Source: Pseudorasbora parva
Taxonomy: Eukaryota > Chordata > Actinopteri > Cypriniformes > Gobionidae
Assembly (NCBI RefSeq): GCF_024679245.1
Contig: NC_090176.1
Location: 51,901,615 to 51,965,614 of the forward strand
Reading direction: 5' to 3'
Length of the DNA: 64,000 nucleotides
The first letter of the stretch is position 1, and every line of letters starts with the position of its first letter. The translations under genes and the position numbers were made by a program. Shown piece after piece: positions 9,956 through 21,113 of the stretch. The notes below the pieces were generated by a model. The model made no database searches, had not been told where the DNA came from, and worked only from the letters and a program-made list of their open reading frames with translations.

Positions 9956-10213
9956 TATGCGAGCATTTTTATGTCTTCGTTCCAATCAATGCATTTAATC
10001 GCCTGCGTACCGCCGGTTCTTCTGAAACGGCCGTGATCCTGTCAGAATTCTATAAAACTTAAGCCCATTGGTGGAATAGCGATTAGTGCAACCAAAAACG
10101 CTACAGCCAGATGCTGGGAATACATTTTGATGCTGGGAAACCGTTTTGATAAACTTTCGGAGTTGCTCACACGTTAGAGAACCACTAGGGAACAACACCA
10201 CTTCCGTTGCCAA
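9956..10213 (-). pseudogene. Broken THAP zinc-finger exon
   Basis: On the minus strand the sequence reads GCSVFGCTNRYS, then LKFYRI, then PFQKNRRY. This is the start of a THAP (C2CH) DNA-binding domain: Cys-x4-Cys, the conserved aromatic/basic strand and the Arg-rich loop. The frame breaks after RRYAG. In the next frame AIKCIDWNEDIKNARI follows, matching the later THAP pattern (Ala-Ile-Lys, Asp-Trp, Asn-Ala-Arg). The final Cys and His are not present, because the sequence degenerates into an A-run. There is no usable ATG upstream in frame. THAP domains are found in P-element and Kolobok transposases and in host genes derived from them. Confidence 0.6.
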
Positions 10214-10257
10214 AATGCGCGCGCAACTCTTTGATCACGTGGGCTGTAAAAGGGTCT

Positions 10258-10310
10258 CTTGTGCAGAAAAGACCGGAGTTCGAGCCCCGCTCAGAGCGGA
10301 TAGTGCGAAT
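10258..10310 (+). mobile_element. Right half of the split tRNA-like element
   Basis: It contains a B-box-like GAGTTCGAGCCCC. Joined with 9125-9250 it parallels the tRNA-like end of the 14602-14777 element. Confidence 0.5.
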
Positions 10311-10372
10311 TTATATCAACATTCATTCAAGTTTGTCTTTAGTGATTTTGCCCTTTTTTTTAAATACAGCAA

Positions 10373-11307
10373 CACTGTAAACCCGGATAAGTAGAATCTA
10401 CTTAAAAAAACCAAGGTAACTCGTTGCCTTAAATTTTTTAAGTAATGAAGCATTAGTTGAATAAGTGAAGTGGACTGCCTTCAATGTACTTAAGCCCATA
10501 ATGGAATGGAATAGAAGATTTAAGTTGAATGTACTTATAACTGAGTTACAGTAACTGAAGATACTTAGTTTAAACAATCATCCATCTCATGGAAATTTGT
10601 ATTAAAATTTCAAAACTATTAATAACTGCTTTGACAACCACAGCATTAGACTCTGCATGAGATCAGGGATTCTGCCAATACATGATGATGTTATCATCGT
10701 CAATGATTAAACATCACTTGATATTTTCTCTTGACTTTGTGTTCCTTCCCAAATGTGTCTCTCAAACACAAAGCAGCCAGAGAAACATTATATTATTATT
10801 ATTATACAGTCAAGGGTCAAGAGCCCAACTAAAGCAAACACTTATCTCCATCATGGTGACTTCCAACGAAACTATTATTTTCATTAAAACAGAAATAAAG
10901 TCAGTCTGGTTAGTTATAAGTTAGTTCACATATTATTATTATGTTTAGTAACTTACGAATTTTTACTTACCGATTTTAAGATTGCACACAATGAACAAGT
11001 CTCCATCTTAATTTAAATCAGCAACAAGAAAAGGACCGCCTTTTGTAAATGTCCTCCAATCAGTGAGTTAGTTCTTGTTGCCAGACAGAACTCCTTGCAT
11101 GGCCAATCACATCAAAGCAAAACCAGAGCGAGCTATTTTAATTAATTATGATTTTGAGTTCATTCAACTTGAAATCTTAAGTTTATGTATTTTGTAGGAT
11201 AATAAGTTATACTAACTTATATTTTTTGAGTTTTTGGACTAAACTAGTAATATTTAGTCAAGATTACTTGATTTGTTTAAGTAAAGACAACATTAGGGTT
11301 TACAGTG
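10373..11307. mobile_element. Non-autonomous element with CACTGTAAACCC inverted ends
   Basis: The left end is CACTGTAAACCC (10373) and the right end is GGGTTTACAGTG (to 11307). An AA on each side could be a 2-bp target duplication. The interior is AT-rich, with ACTTAAGT-type words, and has no transposase. The ends begin like the CACTG family at 14354, but the interiors differ. Confidence 0.6.
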
Positions 11308-12115
11308 AACGTTTTAGCAGCAATGTTTTATTTTAGGATAAATTCAGAGCTTTCAATTTGAAAAGTTCTGAAAGACATTCAAGAGTCTGTGGAATAGATC
11401 GCTAGACACGCCTCTAAAAGAGCCGTCATGAAATGTCTGGTATGATGACAAAACGAACAGTGAAATATTGAAACGTTTGATTATATCGCGGGGCGTCAGC
11501 ACCAACACGTGAACAATAACAACTCAAATTCAGCTTCCTTTTTATCAAAAAAATATTGACAAGAACCAGCAAAAAGGTGCCATGCTTCAACTTCGTTGCA
11601 GATTAGACACACCAGCTTTGCATTCACAAAACCAGGTAGAATGCATGCACAGATGTCTTCCCATTCTTCTTTGTATGCCCTGTTTTTGCTGTTAACTTTT
11701 TAGACTCTTTGATAGTGCTATCTTAAATGTTAACATCACTCTGCACTCGCCTAATCGTTTAGCCTGCCACCAAAACGCAAACGATTGCAAAAAAATGCAG
11801 TTTACTACGTGAGGATGCCAAGAAATAATTCTGAGCGTAAAAGTATGCCACATGACGTCAAATAAGTATTACAATAGGTTCCATGTGTAACAAGCAAATT
11901 TAAATACATTTATAATTCACAATATGGAAAGTGGAAATAATAAAACATAGTTCGTTAAGAGCAATCAAACATGCCAATAATGGGCTTATTCAAATCCTCT
12001 TTTATGTTTTGACTTATTTTTATTTATTTATTTATTAAATTATCCCTTGACTATATTCTGGCCGGCAATCTAGTGGCAATTTTTTTTGGGCCCGTGGCCA
12101 AATATAGGAGACACC
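11308..12115. other. No gene recognised
   Basis: AT-rich non-coding sequence. The last 60 bases are GGCC-rich and may belong with 8985-9030 as edges of an old element. Nothing else can be supported. Confidence 0.4.
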
Positions 12116-12772
12116 CCTCGCTGCAGCCTGTAGCACGATGACGTTGCTGGATCAGATCCAATACGTACTGGATGGTGGATCGTTATGGCAATGTCATTCA
12201 TACCGATCTCTGGGTTAATTTATAATGCGTATGCGCTAGTCTTGACATATGATCAATATTGTATATAGATGATGTTCTATTGTGTAGTTGTAGGCTATTA
12301 CTGATAAATAGTATTAAGTAATTATTGATGAATAAATCATCTTTTCATAAATGTGATGCCTAAATTACATAGTTTCGCTGTACATGCATGCAAAACAGTT
12401 ACAATTTTATATTCTGATCTTGCTGTTGAGTGGAAGGAAAAATGAGTCAAGTAATTGTCTCTGTAATTTTAATCCTCAAGGTACAATGCAACACGATCTG
12501 TAAAGAGCTTAAAATACCAGTAGCCTACACATTCAAGGGAAAATGCAAAACGTGTGTCCTGATGAGCATGTTATTAATCATTATTTTTGCGCGAGCGGTT
12601 TGAGTATTTATCTATCCAGCGAAACTCTCCTGTGCATTCAATGATGTCCCCAAAACTCTACTGCGCATGCGTGTATGACGTCATCCAATTGTGAATGAAA
12701 CCCCCGCGCATGCGCGTCCAGTACGCGTTGGATCTGATCCAGTACGTCATCGTGCTACAGGCTGCAGCGAGG
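12116..12772. mobile_element. MITE-like element with about 55-bp inverted ends
   Basis: The left end starts CCTCGCTGCAGCCTGTAGCA and the right end is its near-perfect inverse. The match continues through ACGATGACGT, CTGGATCAGATCCAA and CGTACTGGA. The interior has no coding frame. No target-site duplication is visible. Confidence 0.75.
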
Positions 12773-13180
12773 ACTTCTTGGAGAATAGGCTACTTGTAAC
12801 CAAATACTTAAATCTGTAAGTCCTTACTCTGAAATCTGCGCAGTGTTGATAGTAACGTTATAACTAGTCTGTGTGCCGAGGAGGTAAAGTTAGCTAACGT
12901 TATAGCTGTAGCCTGTCACTAATTGAGCTAACTTAGCTACACTATTTGTTCAGATACTTTGTTCAAAACCAGTCAGAATTATGTAGGGCCCTATGAATTA
13001 CGTTTTATTTTTTCCTAAATTTCGTTTTTTTTTAACCTTCTGCTCGTATTTTACCACAAAAAAAGTGTGTTTTACAGCCTGCTCTCGTCTGTTAAGAATT
13101 TATTTTGAAGAACCATATTTCATAAGGTTCAATGTTCACGTTAAGACCGTGAATGTGATAATTAGTTAAACACATGGGTT
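12773..13180. other. No gene recognised
   Basis: Mixed non-coding sequence with homopolymer T-runs near 13030. The GTAGGGCCCTATGAATTACG stretch at about 12982 resembles dispersed fish repeats, without definable ends. Confidence 0.35.
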
Positions 13181-13182
13181 AC

Positions 13183-14135
13183 AGTGGGGCTGGGCGATAA
13201 AACGACATGTCTCGAGATAGACATGTAATCAATAGGCTATTAATAAAAATGCGTTCGATAAAACGTTCGATATATATTTTTGATTTATTACATATACGTT
13301 ATATTTTTCTTCGTCGGAAGAAACGGGAGGCTGAGTGTGGCTAAAGATTTTTTCTCACGGTCATGACAGAAGAGCAAAAACATGGTAAGCCTGAATGTCA
13401 TTAGGAAAAAAAAATGATCATTAATGGTGTCTGTTTATATTTAAAAAATTGCCTCCTGGAAAACACAGGAAAAATTATTTTCTATAGCTAGGACAGGGCT
13501 CAACTTAATTATTAAGCTCATGTTACTTAGAAATGTGTTTTATTGTGGCCAAAAAACTTTTTCACCTAACTTAAAACATTATGTTGGATCAACTTAATTA
13601 CTTGCATTCATGTAGAAAATTATTAAGTTCATGTTACTTAAAAATGTGTTTTATTGTTGCCTAAAAGGTAATTCACCATACTCAAAATATCGTTTAGAAT
13701 TAATGTAATTCTGCCAGTAGTCTTAACATTAAAATTCTAGTGGAAAACGTTAACATATTTTTTTTTGTTGACACAATGTTTTATTCTCTAAGCTCATTAA
13801 ACAGTCTGTGTAAATGCCACTTCAAATGCAGCTTCTATTTCCTCTCCAATGCGAAGATGAATATTGTTGATACTTATTTAATTGATTGGTAACTAACGTA
13901 CCAATGTAACTAATGGTAAAGATTGTGTCTTATTACTACAACTGAATTTGATTAAATTCATGAATTTAACACAAAAGATGATGCATCCATATAAATATCC
14001 CTTTATACCAGCTGATCACCAGCACCAAGGTTTGCATTCCACACACTCAGCAAAATACCGTCTAATTATCGTTATCAAGAAAATCCCAGACAATATAGAG
14101 ATATCATTTTTTGGTCAATATCGCACACCCCTCGT
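13183..14135. mobile_element. Degenerate hAT-like element
   Basis: The left end reads GTGGGGCTGGGCGATA and the right end, inverted, reads GAGGGGTGTGCGATA. Such GGGCTGGGCGATA-type ends, followed by ATCGA-rich words, are common on fish hAT-like elements. A short ATG-to-GTAAGC exon-like stretch is seen at 13364-13388. No catalytic domain and no clear 8-bp duplication remain. Confidence 0.4.
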
Positions 14136-14601
14136 CATTAGAGCCACTGAAGAGAAATGTTGTTAAAATGTTGCACAAACCATTTTACACACGACTGCTT
14201 CACCAACAGTGGATTTGTAAAACTGTCGTTTCTGAAGGACGGGTCAATCCCAACGCTTCGAGCTCTAACTTCATATCAGAACCAGTGAGGATGGCACTTT
14301 ATATTCTGTGTTTGACTTTGTCGCTATATTTAGCGGCTTTTCAGACCCCTCTACACTGTAAAAAACATTTGTTGGTTTTTGTTGGTTTAACTTAAAAAAG
14401 TAAGTAACCTGGTTGCCTTTAAATTTTGAGTTTATTGAAATTAAACATTTGAGTTGATACAATGAAGGAAATTGGTTTAATAAATAGAAACTTAAAATAT
14501 TATTGTATCTGAACCACATAAAAATGTGATAAATCATTAAAATAGCACAATTTGGCGGCGTCATCACAAATAAAACACACACAATTACCCAATATGCTTA
14601 C

Positions 14602-14777
14602 GTAACAGAGGCCAGCTGGTAGTAGTTGCGGTGCGAGTAAACCTCACTCCTCTGACCTCAAGAGACGCTCTAGCGACTGACGCTAGAGGTTGCAGCCTTT
14701 AGCCTCCTTGTTAGAGCGTCCGACTCTCATGCCGGCAGACCCAGGTTCGAGTCCCGGTCCGAACAGAAGGGGTTACA
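14602..14777 (+). mobile_element. 176-bp tRNA-like element with 5-bp target duplication
   Basis: It is inserted in MITE copy A and flanked by CTTAC on both sides (14597-14601, 14778-14782). Copies B and D of the MITE lack it, which gives the empty site. The ends are GTAACAGAGG and AGGGGTTACA, a weak inverted pair. The last 80 bases are tRNA-like, with an A-box-like TTAGCCTCCTTG and a perfect B-box GGTTCGAGTCC. A second, split copy lies at 9125-9250 and 10258-10310. A SINE would normally carry its tRNA part at the 5' end and a tail at the 3' end; this element does not. Confidence 0.65.
14690..14766 (+). other. tRNA-like sequence (not a functional tRNA gene)
   Basis: D-arm-like TAGCCTCCTTGTTAGAGC, a weak anticodon stem, and T-arm GGTTCGAGTCCC are in tRNA order and spacing. 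The D and anticodon stems contain mismatches, so a functional tRNA is unlikely. It could still act as an internal RNA polymerase III promoter. Confidence 0.5.
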
Positions 14778-14916
14778 CTTACAAAATCTTTTAGTAACAT
14801 TTTTATAAAGGTTGTCGAATCTCAAAAAATGTTCATTGTATTAACTCAAAAATGTAATTTCAATGAACTCAAAATTTTAAGGCAACCAGGTAACAAAGTA
14901 ATAATTTTTTACAGTG

Positions 14917-15240
14917 TAGCGATTTTTTTTCAAAAAAGCTAATACTGTCCTGCGAGCTCGAGGTCTTTTTTTCCCTCTGCCGTCACACACACACCTCTGC
15001 GTATCATTATAGTCATATTGTATGACAAAAAGGTATAGGAAATGAAAACATTTATTGGACAGTCGGCTGTATTATATTATTGTAAAATACAGTAAATAGG
15101 AGAGAAAACACGTTAGGCAGGCTGAACGCAAGGACGGCGTGATGATGTCACTGATATGCTAATTGACGCATGACGTCATCTAGCGACATTTAGTGACTTT
15201 TTGGCCAGGCTTTAGCTACTTTCCTTGGAAAATAGTTGGC
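14917..15240. repeat. Dispersed repeat continuing across MITE copy A
   Basis: The text before the MITE (to 14353) and after it (from 14917) reads as one interrupted repeat, with TTTTTTTCAAAAAAGCTAA-type words. It ends near TAGTTGGCAACACTG at about 15246. No coding frame is present. Confidence 0.35.
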
Positions 15241-15246
15241 AACACT

Positions 15247-15672
15247 GTTTATATTCTGTGAATGTTTGCACATGTCCTTCCGAATGAGCTGAGCGCGGTA
15301 CGCTAATATGGCTAAAGTTAGCATCGTCTCTGATCTGATTCACAGAGACTAGAGCTGTTGTTAGTTTGATCCTGAACACACTCACCGTCTACGTCATTCA
15401 CACACACATTTATTCTGCGTTGTAGAGTCGAGTGACAAACGTGTTCCCACACAAGCACCTATACACACTTTATAGATGAACATGACAGCTCATGCTAGTC
15501 CATGAGTTGAGTCAGCGTAACTCCACAACAACTAACGTTAAATAAATGATCCACTAAGCGTTCAGTGTAAGTGAGGAGCTCTTCCTGAGTGTCTCGTCTG
15601 TGTCGACTCCAGCTCAAACATTTGTATGGGAAGCCAAACAATCCAAAAGTGGGACGAGTCAGCGGGCTGTTA
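15247..15672. other. No gene recognised
   Basis: Mixed composition, short open frames only, no recognisable domain or repeat end. Confidence 0.4.
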
Positions 15673-16317
15673 GGCTGGAGACACACTGCAAGCGTGGCGT
15701 TTCTGCTGCGTGTCAGCCGCGGGGTGGCTGTGCGGCGTTTTCTCTGTCTTTGCACACCAGAAGCGTGTTTGACGCGGCGCTGCTGCTGCTATTAATGTAC
15801 AGGGAAGCCCTATACTTCATGTTAAATATAAATATATTGCCTATTGATACAGCAAAGACAACGTTGGCAGTAGCCTGTTGACCATACATATATGGTATTG
15901 ACGGCAAAATAGGCTACAGAATATTTTGTTCTGTATTGACAGGTTTAATATTTCAAAATCGATAATAATGTTGTTTTTTATTATTACAAGTAGGCCTATC
16001 TGCATTTATGTTAACCTTAAGACTTTCAAACATGAAAATGTCATTTATTAATATGTATTCGTGTCAAAATGGCATATAAACGTCTTTTCCTATGCTATTT
16101 TGCCTAGAAACGCTTCCAACACGCTCGCGTGTAGCGTGAAAAATAGGCGTCTCTTCTATTTGAAGCATGCACGCGTTTTCCACGCGGCTCGGACCGCGCA
16201 TGAGCCGAGCGTGTGACGCAGGCAGTATGCAAGCGCTAACCGGTTAACATGGGAACCGAAAACGGATACCCCACGCAGCCGAGACGCTCACGACACGCTT
16301 GCAGTGTGTCCCCGGCC
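15673..16317. mobile_element. Non-autonomous element with GGCYGGRGACACACTGCAAG ends
   Basis: The left end GGCTGGAGACACACTGCAAG and the right end (inverted GGCCGGGGACACACTGCAAG) agree at 18 of 20 bases and extend through CGTG. The interior has CGCG-rich flanks and an AT-rich centre and no transposase. No target duplication is clear. Confidence 0.75.
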
Positions 16318-16868
16318 TTTTACAGAGCTCGCGCCGCGCGGACATGTCATCTGCCGTCCGGCCGACTCGTCAGCGCAGCGCGGACGTGTTTACTAGTCGA
16401 ATTAATAAACACGAATTAATCCTTTTTTTTCACGGTCTATGGAACTCACAGATATGTATACATATCTATGTATGAAACTGATGCTCACCAGCGCTGCATT
16501 GAACAATTTAAACAGATACAAGTTTATTTCGCATTTACATTTATTGTTAATTAACATTTTACCCATAAACCTCTATTTAATGTAAATGGGTGAGGTAACA
16601 TGGCTATAGGCACATTGTAGAAACTATTTTAACTCCTGACATTTTAAACAGAATTGATGAGGCTTTAGGTGACAGAGTCATTAATTCAAAAGTGTTGGCG
16701 TTTTTCCCTTGAATACAAATTAAATTATATTTAACAGTGTTGCAAGTCAATAGTGTTGTGCATATAGCCCACTGAACTTGTATAGAGGCAAGGAAAGAGC
16801 TGTACAAAGCAGAAACTTCAATTACTTTGTTATCAATATAATGATATTATGATATATCCTAATATGAT
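16318..16868. other. No gene recognised
   Basis: A GC-rich start (16318-16390) passes into AT-rich sequence. No supported feature. Confidence 0.4.
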
Positions 16869-16942
<74 letters not shown>

Positions 16943-17003
16943 CATCCATCCATCTATCCATCATCCATCATCCATCCATCCATCCATCCATCCATCCATC
17001 CAT
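16869..17003. repeat. (TCTA)n then (TCCA)n microsatellite
   Basis: About 18 TCTA units (to about 16941) run into TCCA units with interruptions to 17003. The sharp TCTA-to-TCCA change suggests a point mutation spread by slippage. Confidence 0.95.
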
Positions 17004-17555
17004 GAAGTCATTCTGAGCAGCCTCTGTGGTGTGATGTGAATCGAGCGTCTGCTCCTTTAGTAAACAGCAGACCGGTGATTGACTTGTTGGCGAATGCAAC
17101 ACGCTCATGAATATTTAATCAATCTTCAGATACATCTATGGTAGGTTTTGGATTTTCTTCATGTTTGACAATGTAAATCTATCACATGAGAATTTGAAAG
17201 ATTTTTCCATGTCTGTTTGTTCATCATCTGTTAAACAATTAATTGCTTTATGCACTTAAAACTTAAAACTAATTATGGCCTTGAGCACTCAAACACGACT
17301 GTGCCCCAAATACCACTTAAACTGCTTGGTCAAAGAGTAGGAATGAGATTAAGAGGATATGGGCTGTTCAGTTCTGGGTTTCCAGGTTGTTCTACATCTA
17401 TTAGTTTGATCAGAGCTTTATCAGTATGCATGCGGCTTCATTATAAGTATACAACAGTCTCCATGCATGCATTAACCTGGGTCATTCCTGTTATACCGCA
17501 CATTACATTAATGTCTAAACACTGAAAAAAACAAGTGTATGATTTACATTTTCCT
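17004..17555. other. No gene recognised
   Basis: Non-coding, mostly AT-rich sequence. A 91-codon open frame (17250-17525) has no recognisable features and probably arises by chance. Confidence 0.4.
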
Positions 17556-17559
17556 CTCA

Positions 17560-19870
17560 GAAAACTAAACCCACCCAGAACATCCCAGTATCATCCAAGC
17601 AATGCCCTAGAAACCACTCTAACACCCCAGTATCACCCTAGCAACCAACCAGAACACCCTAGTATCATCCTAGCAACCACCCAGAGCTGAAAACACCAAA
17701 AACACCCCAACATCGCCCTACCAATGGCCTAGCAACCACCCAGAACAACCTAGTATCATCCTAGCAAACACCCAGAGCTAAAAACACCCCAATATCGCCA
17801 TAGCAATGACCTAGCAACCACCCAGAACCCCCTAGTCTCATCCTAGCAACCACCCAGAGCTAAAAACACCAAAAACACTCTGATATCACCATAGCAATGA
17901 CCTAGCAACCACCCAGAACTCCTTAGTATCATCCTAGCAACCAGCCAGAGCTAAAAACACCCCGATATCAACATAGCAATGACTTAGCAACCACCCAGAA
18001 CACCCTAGTATCATCCTAGCAACAACCCAGAGCTATAAACACCCAAATATCACCATAGCAATGACCTAGCAACAACCCAGAACCCCCTAGTATCATCCCA
18101 GCAACCACCCAGAGCTGAAAACACCAAAAACACCCCAACATCGCCCTACCAATGGCCTAGCAACCACCCAGAACAACCTAGTATCATCCTAGCAAACACC
18201 CAGAGCTAAAAACACCCCAATATCGCCATAGCAATGACCTAGCAACCACCCAGAACCCCCTAGTATCATCCTAGCAACCAGCCAGAGCTAAAAACACCAA
18301 AAACACTCTGATATCGCCATAGCAATGACCTAGCAACCACCCAGAACTCCTTAGTATCATCCTAGCAACCAGCCAGAGCTAAAAACACCCCGATATCAAC
18401 ATAGCAATGACTTAGCAACCACCCAGAACACCCTAGTATCATCCTAGCAACCACCCAGAGCTATAAACACCCAAATATCACCATAGCAATGACCTAGCAA
18501 CAACCCAGAACCCCCTAGTATCATCCCAGCAACCACCCAGAGCTGAAAACACCAAAAACACCCCAACATCGCCCTACCAATGGCCTAGCAACCACCCAGA
18601 ACAACCTAGTATCATCCTAGCAAACACCCAGAGCTAAAAACACCCCAATATCGCCATAGCAATGACCTAGCAACCACCCAGAACCCCCTAGTATCATCCT
18701 AGCAACCAGCCAGAGCTAAAAACACCAAAAACACTCTGATATCGCCATAGCAATGACCTAGCAACCACCCAGAACTCCTTAGTATCATCCTAGCAACCAG
18801 CCAGAGCTAAAAACACCCCGATATCAACATAGCAATGACTTAGCAACCACCCAGAACACCCTAGTATCATCCTAGCAACCACCCAGAGCTATAAACACCC
18901 AAATATCACCATAGCAATGACCTAGCAACAACCCAGAACCCCCTAGTATCATCCCAGCAACCACCCAGAGCTGAAAACACCAAAAACACCCCAACATCGC
19001 CCTACCAATGGCCTAGCAACCACCCAGAACAACCTAGTATCATCCTAGCAAACACCCAGAGCTAAAAACACCCCAATATCGCCATAGCAATGACCTAGCA
19101 ACCACCCAGAACCCCCTAGTATCATCCTAGCAACCAGCCAGAGCTAAAAACACCTAAAACACTCTGATATCGCCATAGCAATGACCTAGCAACCACCCAG
19201 AACTCCTTAGTATCATCCTAGCAACCAGCCAGAGCTAAAAACACCCCGACATCAACATAGCAATGACTTAGCAACCACCCAGAACACCCTAGTATCATCC
19301 TAGCAACCACCCAGAGCTATAAACATCCAAATATCACCATAGCAATGACCTAGCAACAACCCAGAACCCCCTAGTATCATCCCAGCAACCACCCAGAGCT
19401 AAAAACACCAGAAATACCCCAATATCGCCATAGCAATGACCTAGCAACCACCCAGAACACCCAAGTATCATCCTAGCAACCACCCAGAGCTAAAAACACC
19501 CCAATATCACCACAGCAATGACCTAGCAACCACCCAGAACAACCTAGTATCATCCTAGCAACCACCCAGAGCTAAAAACACCAGAAATACCCCAATATCG
19601 CCATAGCAATGATCTAGCAACCACCCAGAACACCCAAGTATCATCCTAGCAACCACCCAGAGCTAAAAACACCCCAATATCACCACAGCAATGACCTAGC
19701 AACCACCCAGAACAACCTAGTATCATCCTAGCAACCACCCAGAGCTAAAAACACCCCAATATCACCACAGCAATGACCTAGCAACCACCCAGAGCACCCT
19801 AGTATCATCCTAGCAATACCCTAGTAACCACCCGGAACTAAAACCACCGAAAGCAGCCCAATATCACCCT
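17560..19870. repeat. Minisatellite with 428-bp higher-order repeat
   Basis: Subunits of roughly 80-90 bases share CCTAGTATCATCCTAGCAAC, CACCCAGA, GCTAAAAACACC and AGCAATGACCTAGC. The marker CCAACATCG recurs at 17707, 18135, 18563 and 18991, exactly 428 apart; the next 428-phase position (19419) holds a variant. Five subunits make each block. After about 19400 the array shifts to simpler short-period repeats. The C-rich strand is poor in G. Confidence 0.95.
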
Positions 19871-20560
19871 AGCAACCCCCAGAAAAATCTAGCATCGGCG
19901 TAGAAAGTGGTAGTAAATTTTACAAATTTACAACCACTTCATCAGAACAACATCCTCATCGATACGTGTCACAGTAAATTACAACATATTAATATTGCAT
20001 CATCATTTAGCAAAGTTACAGAGCTAAATGGTCGTCTCATCTATCACTACTCTGAGTGAAACTCTGAACACTAAAGTTCAAACGGTTGGTTTATATCAAA
20101 CCAGTCTGAGCGTCAGACGTTTGATTAACACTCCAAACATGCTGTGCATTATTTTGATCTCGGATTGATTGGAGCCCTTTACTCGAGAGAAACAGACCCT
20201 TAAAGCGACATCGCTCACCAGAAATCCATGAGTTCGGAGACACGTTTGATTGATTAAATGGAACTAGAGCTTAGACTGGAGGAAGGTTGATAAATCTCTC
20301 CTGCGTGTGAAAAATAATGCAGAAAATTTGCAAATGGTCAAAAGCAATATTCAGCACATCAGTCAAAGCTCACCTGTGCCAAGGCTTTTCCATAAGCAGA
20401 GCGTCTCAAAAAGTGCTTCATAATCCTGAATTTCGGGTTTATTTCTCCGGGATGAAATGTACAGATCACATACTAACACTGTAAAAATGATGTTCGGGTT
20501 TCTGTCTCGTTCTCCAGCACAAACATCTAAACATTCTTAAACGATTCGTTCACTTGTTTT
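19871..20560. other. No gene recognised
   Basis: Non-coding sequence without clear repeats, except that 20500 onward begins to resemble the repeat at 23840-23945. Confidence 0.4.
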
Positions 20561-20740
20561 AGTATAATCTTTTGCTGATAGTTTCCTCACCCTCATGTCA
20601 TCCAAAATGTCCGTGTCTTTCTTTCTTCAGTCGAAAATAAATGAAAAGGTTAGTTCACCCAAAATTGAAATGTCTGTCATTAACTCCTCACCCTAATGTC
20701 GTTCCACACCCGTAAGACTTCACACACAGTTTAAGATATT
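20560..20740. repeat. Two abutting dispersed fish-type repeats
   Basis: 20565-20640 (GCTGATAGTTTCCTCACC, TTTCTTCAGTCGAAAATAAA) recurs at 23860-23935. 20645-20735 (GTTAGTTCACCCAAAATTG, CCTCACCCTAATGTCGTTCC) is the inverse of the end at 61930-62042. Both are common dispersed non-coding repeats by their wording. Confidence 0.6.
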
Positions 20741-20912
20741 TGATATTTAGTTCGAGATCGTATGCAAGTGTATGCACTCTATACTGTCCATGTCCAGAAA
20801 TAAGGGTCTTATCTAGCCAAACCATCGCTCATTTAAAGACAAAATAAAAGAGTTTAAGTATAAGCACAAATGCTGGCCTTGCTCTGTTCTGTCATAAATG
20901 TAATACGCAGAA

Positions 20913-21076
20913 TAGGGTTGGGAACCGAGAACCGGTTCTTATGCAGAACCGATACTGATTTTTGAAAAATACCGGAACCGCGCGAAATTCCTGAGTGTCG
21001 GTTCCGAAAACGGTTCTGGTGCAATGTGTGTGCGAAGCGCTGGGAGTATAGCCGCGAGCCGCGAGCCGCGCTCCCG

Positions 21077-21113
<37 letters not shown>

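Larger units (their letters stand above)
9251..10257. mobile_element. 1.0-kb DNA element with convergent THAP-like and SWIM/YqaJ-like remnants
   Basis: The ends are inverted: AGACCCTTTTACTG at 9251 and AGACCCTTTTACAG read inward from 10257. A second, perfect 19-bp inverted repeat lies inside (9295-9313 and 10206-10224, GCGCGCGCATTTTGGCAAC). The insertion site is bracketed by the two halves of a tRNA-like element. A 2-bp CT could be the target duplication. Inside, a plus-strand exon remnant starts near the left end and a minus-strand THAP remnant starts near the right end, pointing toward each other. The middle is AT-rich and looks deleted. I cannot assign a superfamily. Confidence 0.6.
14354..14916. 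mobile_element. CACTG-ended MITE, copy A (carrying a tRNA-like insertion)
   Basis: The ends are CACTGTAAAAAA and TTTTTTACAGTG, with TA on both sides. The inner ends contain AAGTAAGTAACCTGGTTGCC and its inverse GGCAACCAGGTAAC. The same family occurs at 25468-25796, 29767-29818 (truncated) and 43485-43823. All full copies have TA outside the CACTG, so TA is either the target duplication or part of the ends. This copy is longer because of the insert at 14602-14777. Confidence 0.8.

Noticed and set aside
9995..10213. THAP frame as an intact small protein starting at 10213
   Set aside because: The first codon is TTG, the frame breaks inside the finger, and the last metal ligands are missing.
8985..12105. 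One large element with GGCC-rich inverted ends at 8985 and 12105
   Set aside because: Only seven or eight bases match convincingly, and several smaller elements with clear ends explain the region better.
14690..14766. Functional tRNA gene
   Set aside because: D and anticodon stems have mismatches and the sequence is part of a mobile unit.
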